From Spirochaetales bacterium (GTDB taxonomy: Bacteria > Spirochaetota > Spirochaetia > Treponematales > Rectinemataceae): a stretch of DNA of 5,109 nucleotides. Shown one piece after another: positions 4,703 to 5,109 of this stretch. The stretch spans positions 143,192-148,300 of the forward strand of contig JADLKI010000014.1 of assembly GCA_015657395.1 (NCBI GenBank). The letters are read 5' to 3'. The notes below the pieces were generated by a model that was not told the origin of the DNA, searched no databases, and saw only the letters and a program-made list of their open reading frames with translations. The position numbers and the translations under genes are program-made. The stretch's first letter is position 1; every line of letters starts with the position of its first letter.

Positions 4703-5109
4703 TTAGATTTCACGTTTTACTTTGAAGAATTTCGATTTACCGACCTGAATAACACAATCGTTTGATAAATCCAGTTTCAGATTATAGTCGTGGACTATCT
4801 CTCTATTGACCTTTATGCCTCTCCCCTCGATCAGTCGGCGCGCTTCACTGTTCGATACTACCGCTCCTGCTGCTTTCAGAGCTTCTATAATGGAGATTTC
4901 ATTGGCCCTCAATACTTTAATCGGGATATTGTCCGGAATATCCCCTTGAGCAACTTTGAAATATCTGCTGGTCGCGGCAGCGATTGCGCTCTCGCCATGA
5001 TACATTTTGACAATCTCTTTTCCATATTCAATATGCGCTTCTCTTATATCGCTATCTATCATGCTCTGTACTACATCAAGCGGTATATCGGTGGTAAGCC
5101 GGTAGTAGT
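4703..5109 (-). CDS. tyrS: Tyrosyl-tRNA synthetase, C-terminal part, 5' end outside window
   Basis: This enzyme joins tyrosine to tRNA-Tyr in the cytoplasm. Only the last 134 residues are visible; the catalytic Rossmann domain with the HIGH and KMSKS motifs lies beyond the right edge. The frame is open to the edge, beginning YYRLTTDIPLDVVQSM, so the Met at 5062 is internal. The segment EAHIEYGKEIVKMYHGESA is typical of the end of the catalytic/anticodon region of this synthetase (the TyrZ-like subgroup, usually about 400 residues). After a linker (IPDNIPIKVL) comes an S4 RNA-binding domain with AGAVVSNSEARRLIEGRGIK and a final strand VIQVGKSKFFKVKRE. The S4 domain binds the tRNA. The stop codon is 19 bp before the GNAT gene. 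Confidence 0.93.
   Translation of the reverse strand, partial: YYRLTTDIPLDVVQSMIDSDIREAHIEYGKEIVKMYHGESAIAAATSRYFKVAQGDIPDNIPIKVLRANEISIIEALKAAGAVVSNSEARRLIEGRGIKVNREIVHDYNLKLDLSNDCVIQVGKSKFFKVKREI

Noticed and set aside
1..5109. tRNA or rRNA genes, CRISPR arrays, transposase genes or prophage modules
   Set aside because: None was seen: no cloverleaf-like segments, no regularly spaced repeats, and no transposase, integrase or phage structural motifs in any frame. A tRNA or covariance-model scan was not possible here.

Overview
The window is a compact bacterial chromosomal stretch with seven genes, all on the minus strand. Two are cut by the window edges. By eye the GC content is in the low forties. 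A protein with a cleavable signal peptide and a beta-barrel-like pattern suggests a Gram-negative (diderm) organism. A spirochaete or another anaerobic diderm is possible, but nothing here fixes the taxon. There are no tRNA or rRNA genes, no CRISPR array, no transposase or insertion sequence, and no gap longer than about 165 bp.

Reading in the direction of transcription (high to low coordinates): (1) the last 134 residues of tyrosyl-tRNA synthetase, including the S4 RNA-binding domain (4703 to the right edge); (2) a GNAT-family acetyltransferase 19 bp downstream, probably in the same transcript (4282-4683); (3) a 325-residue protein whose C-terminal third carries the R, S-T-S and E-x-E signatures of arginine-type ADP-ribosyltransferases, behind a near-consensus sigma70-type promoter and with almost no leader (3196-4173); (4) a 193-residue exported, probably outer-membrane, protein (2449-3030); (5) a stand-alone CAT-fold acyltransferase of the 2-oxoacid dehydrogenase E2 type without a lipoyl domain (1561-2382); (6) a cysteine-rich protein of unknown function (655-1488); (7) the first 195 residues of a zinc-independent MDR/quinone-oxidoreductase-like dehydrogenase, starting at GTG (left edge to 585).

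The genes do not form one obvious pathway. tyrS and the GNAT gene look like one unit. The ADP-ribosyltransferase-like gene, the exported protein and the E2-like gene each have a promoter candidate of their own. The unknown gene and the dehydrogenase lie close together (69 bp) and may be co-transcribed. Several gaps hold short GC-rich imperfect palindromes just after a stop codon, and the unknown gene's ribosome binding site lies inside a predicted hairpin. The most interesting element is the ADP-ribosyltransferase-like protein with an unrecognised N-terminal region.
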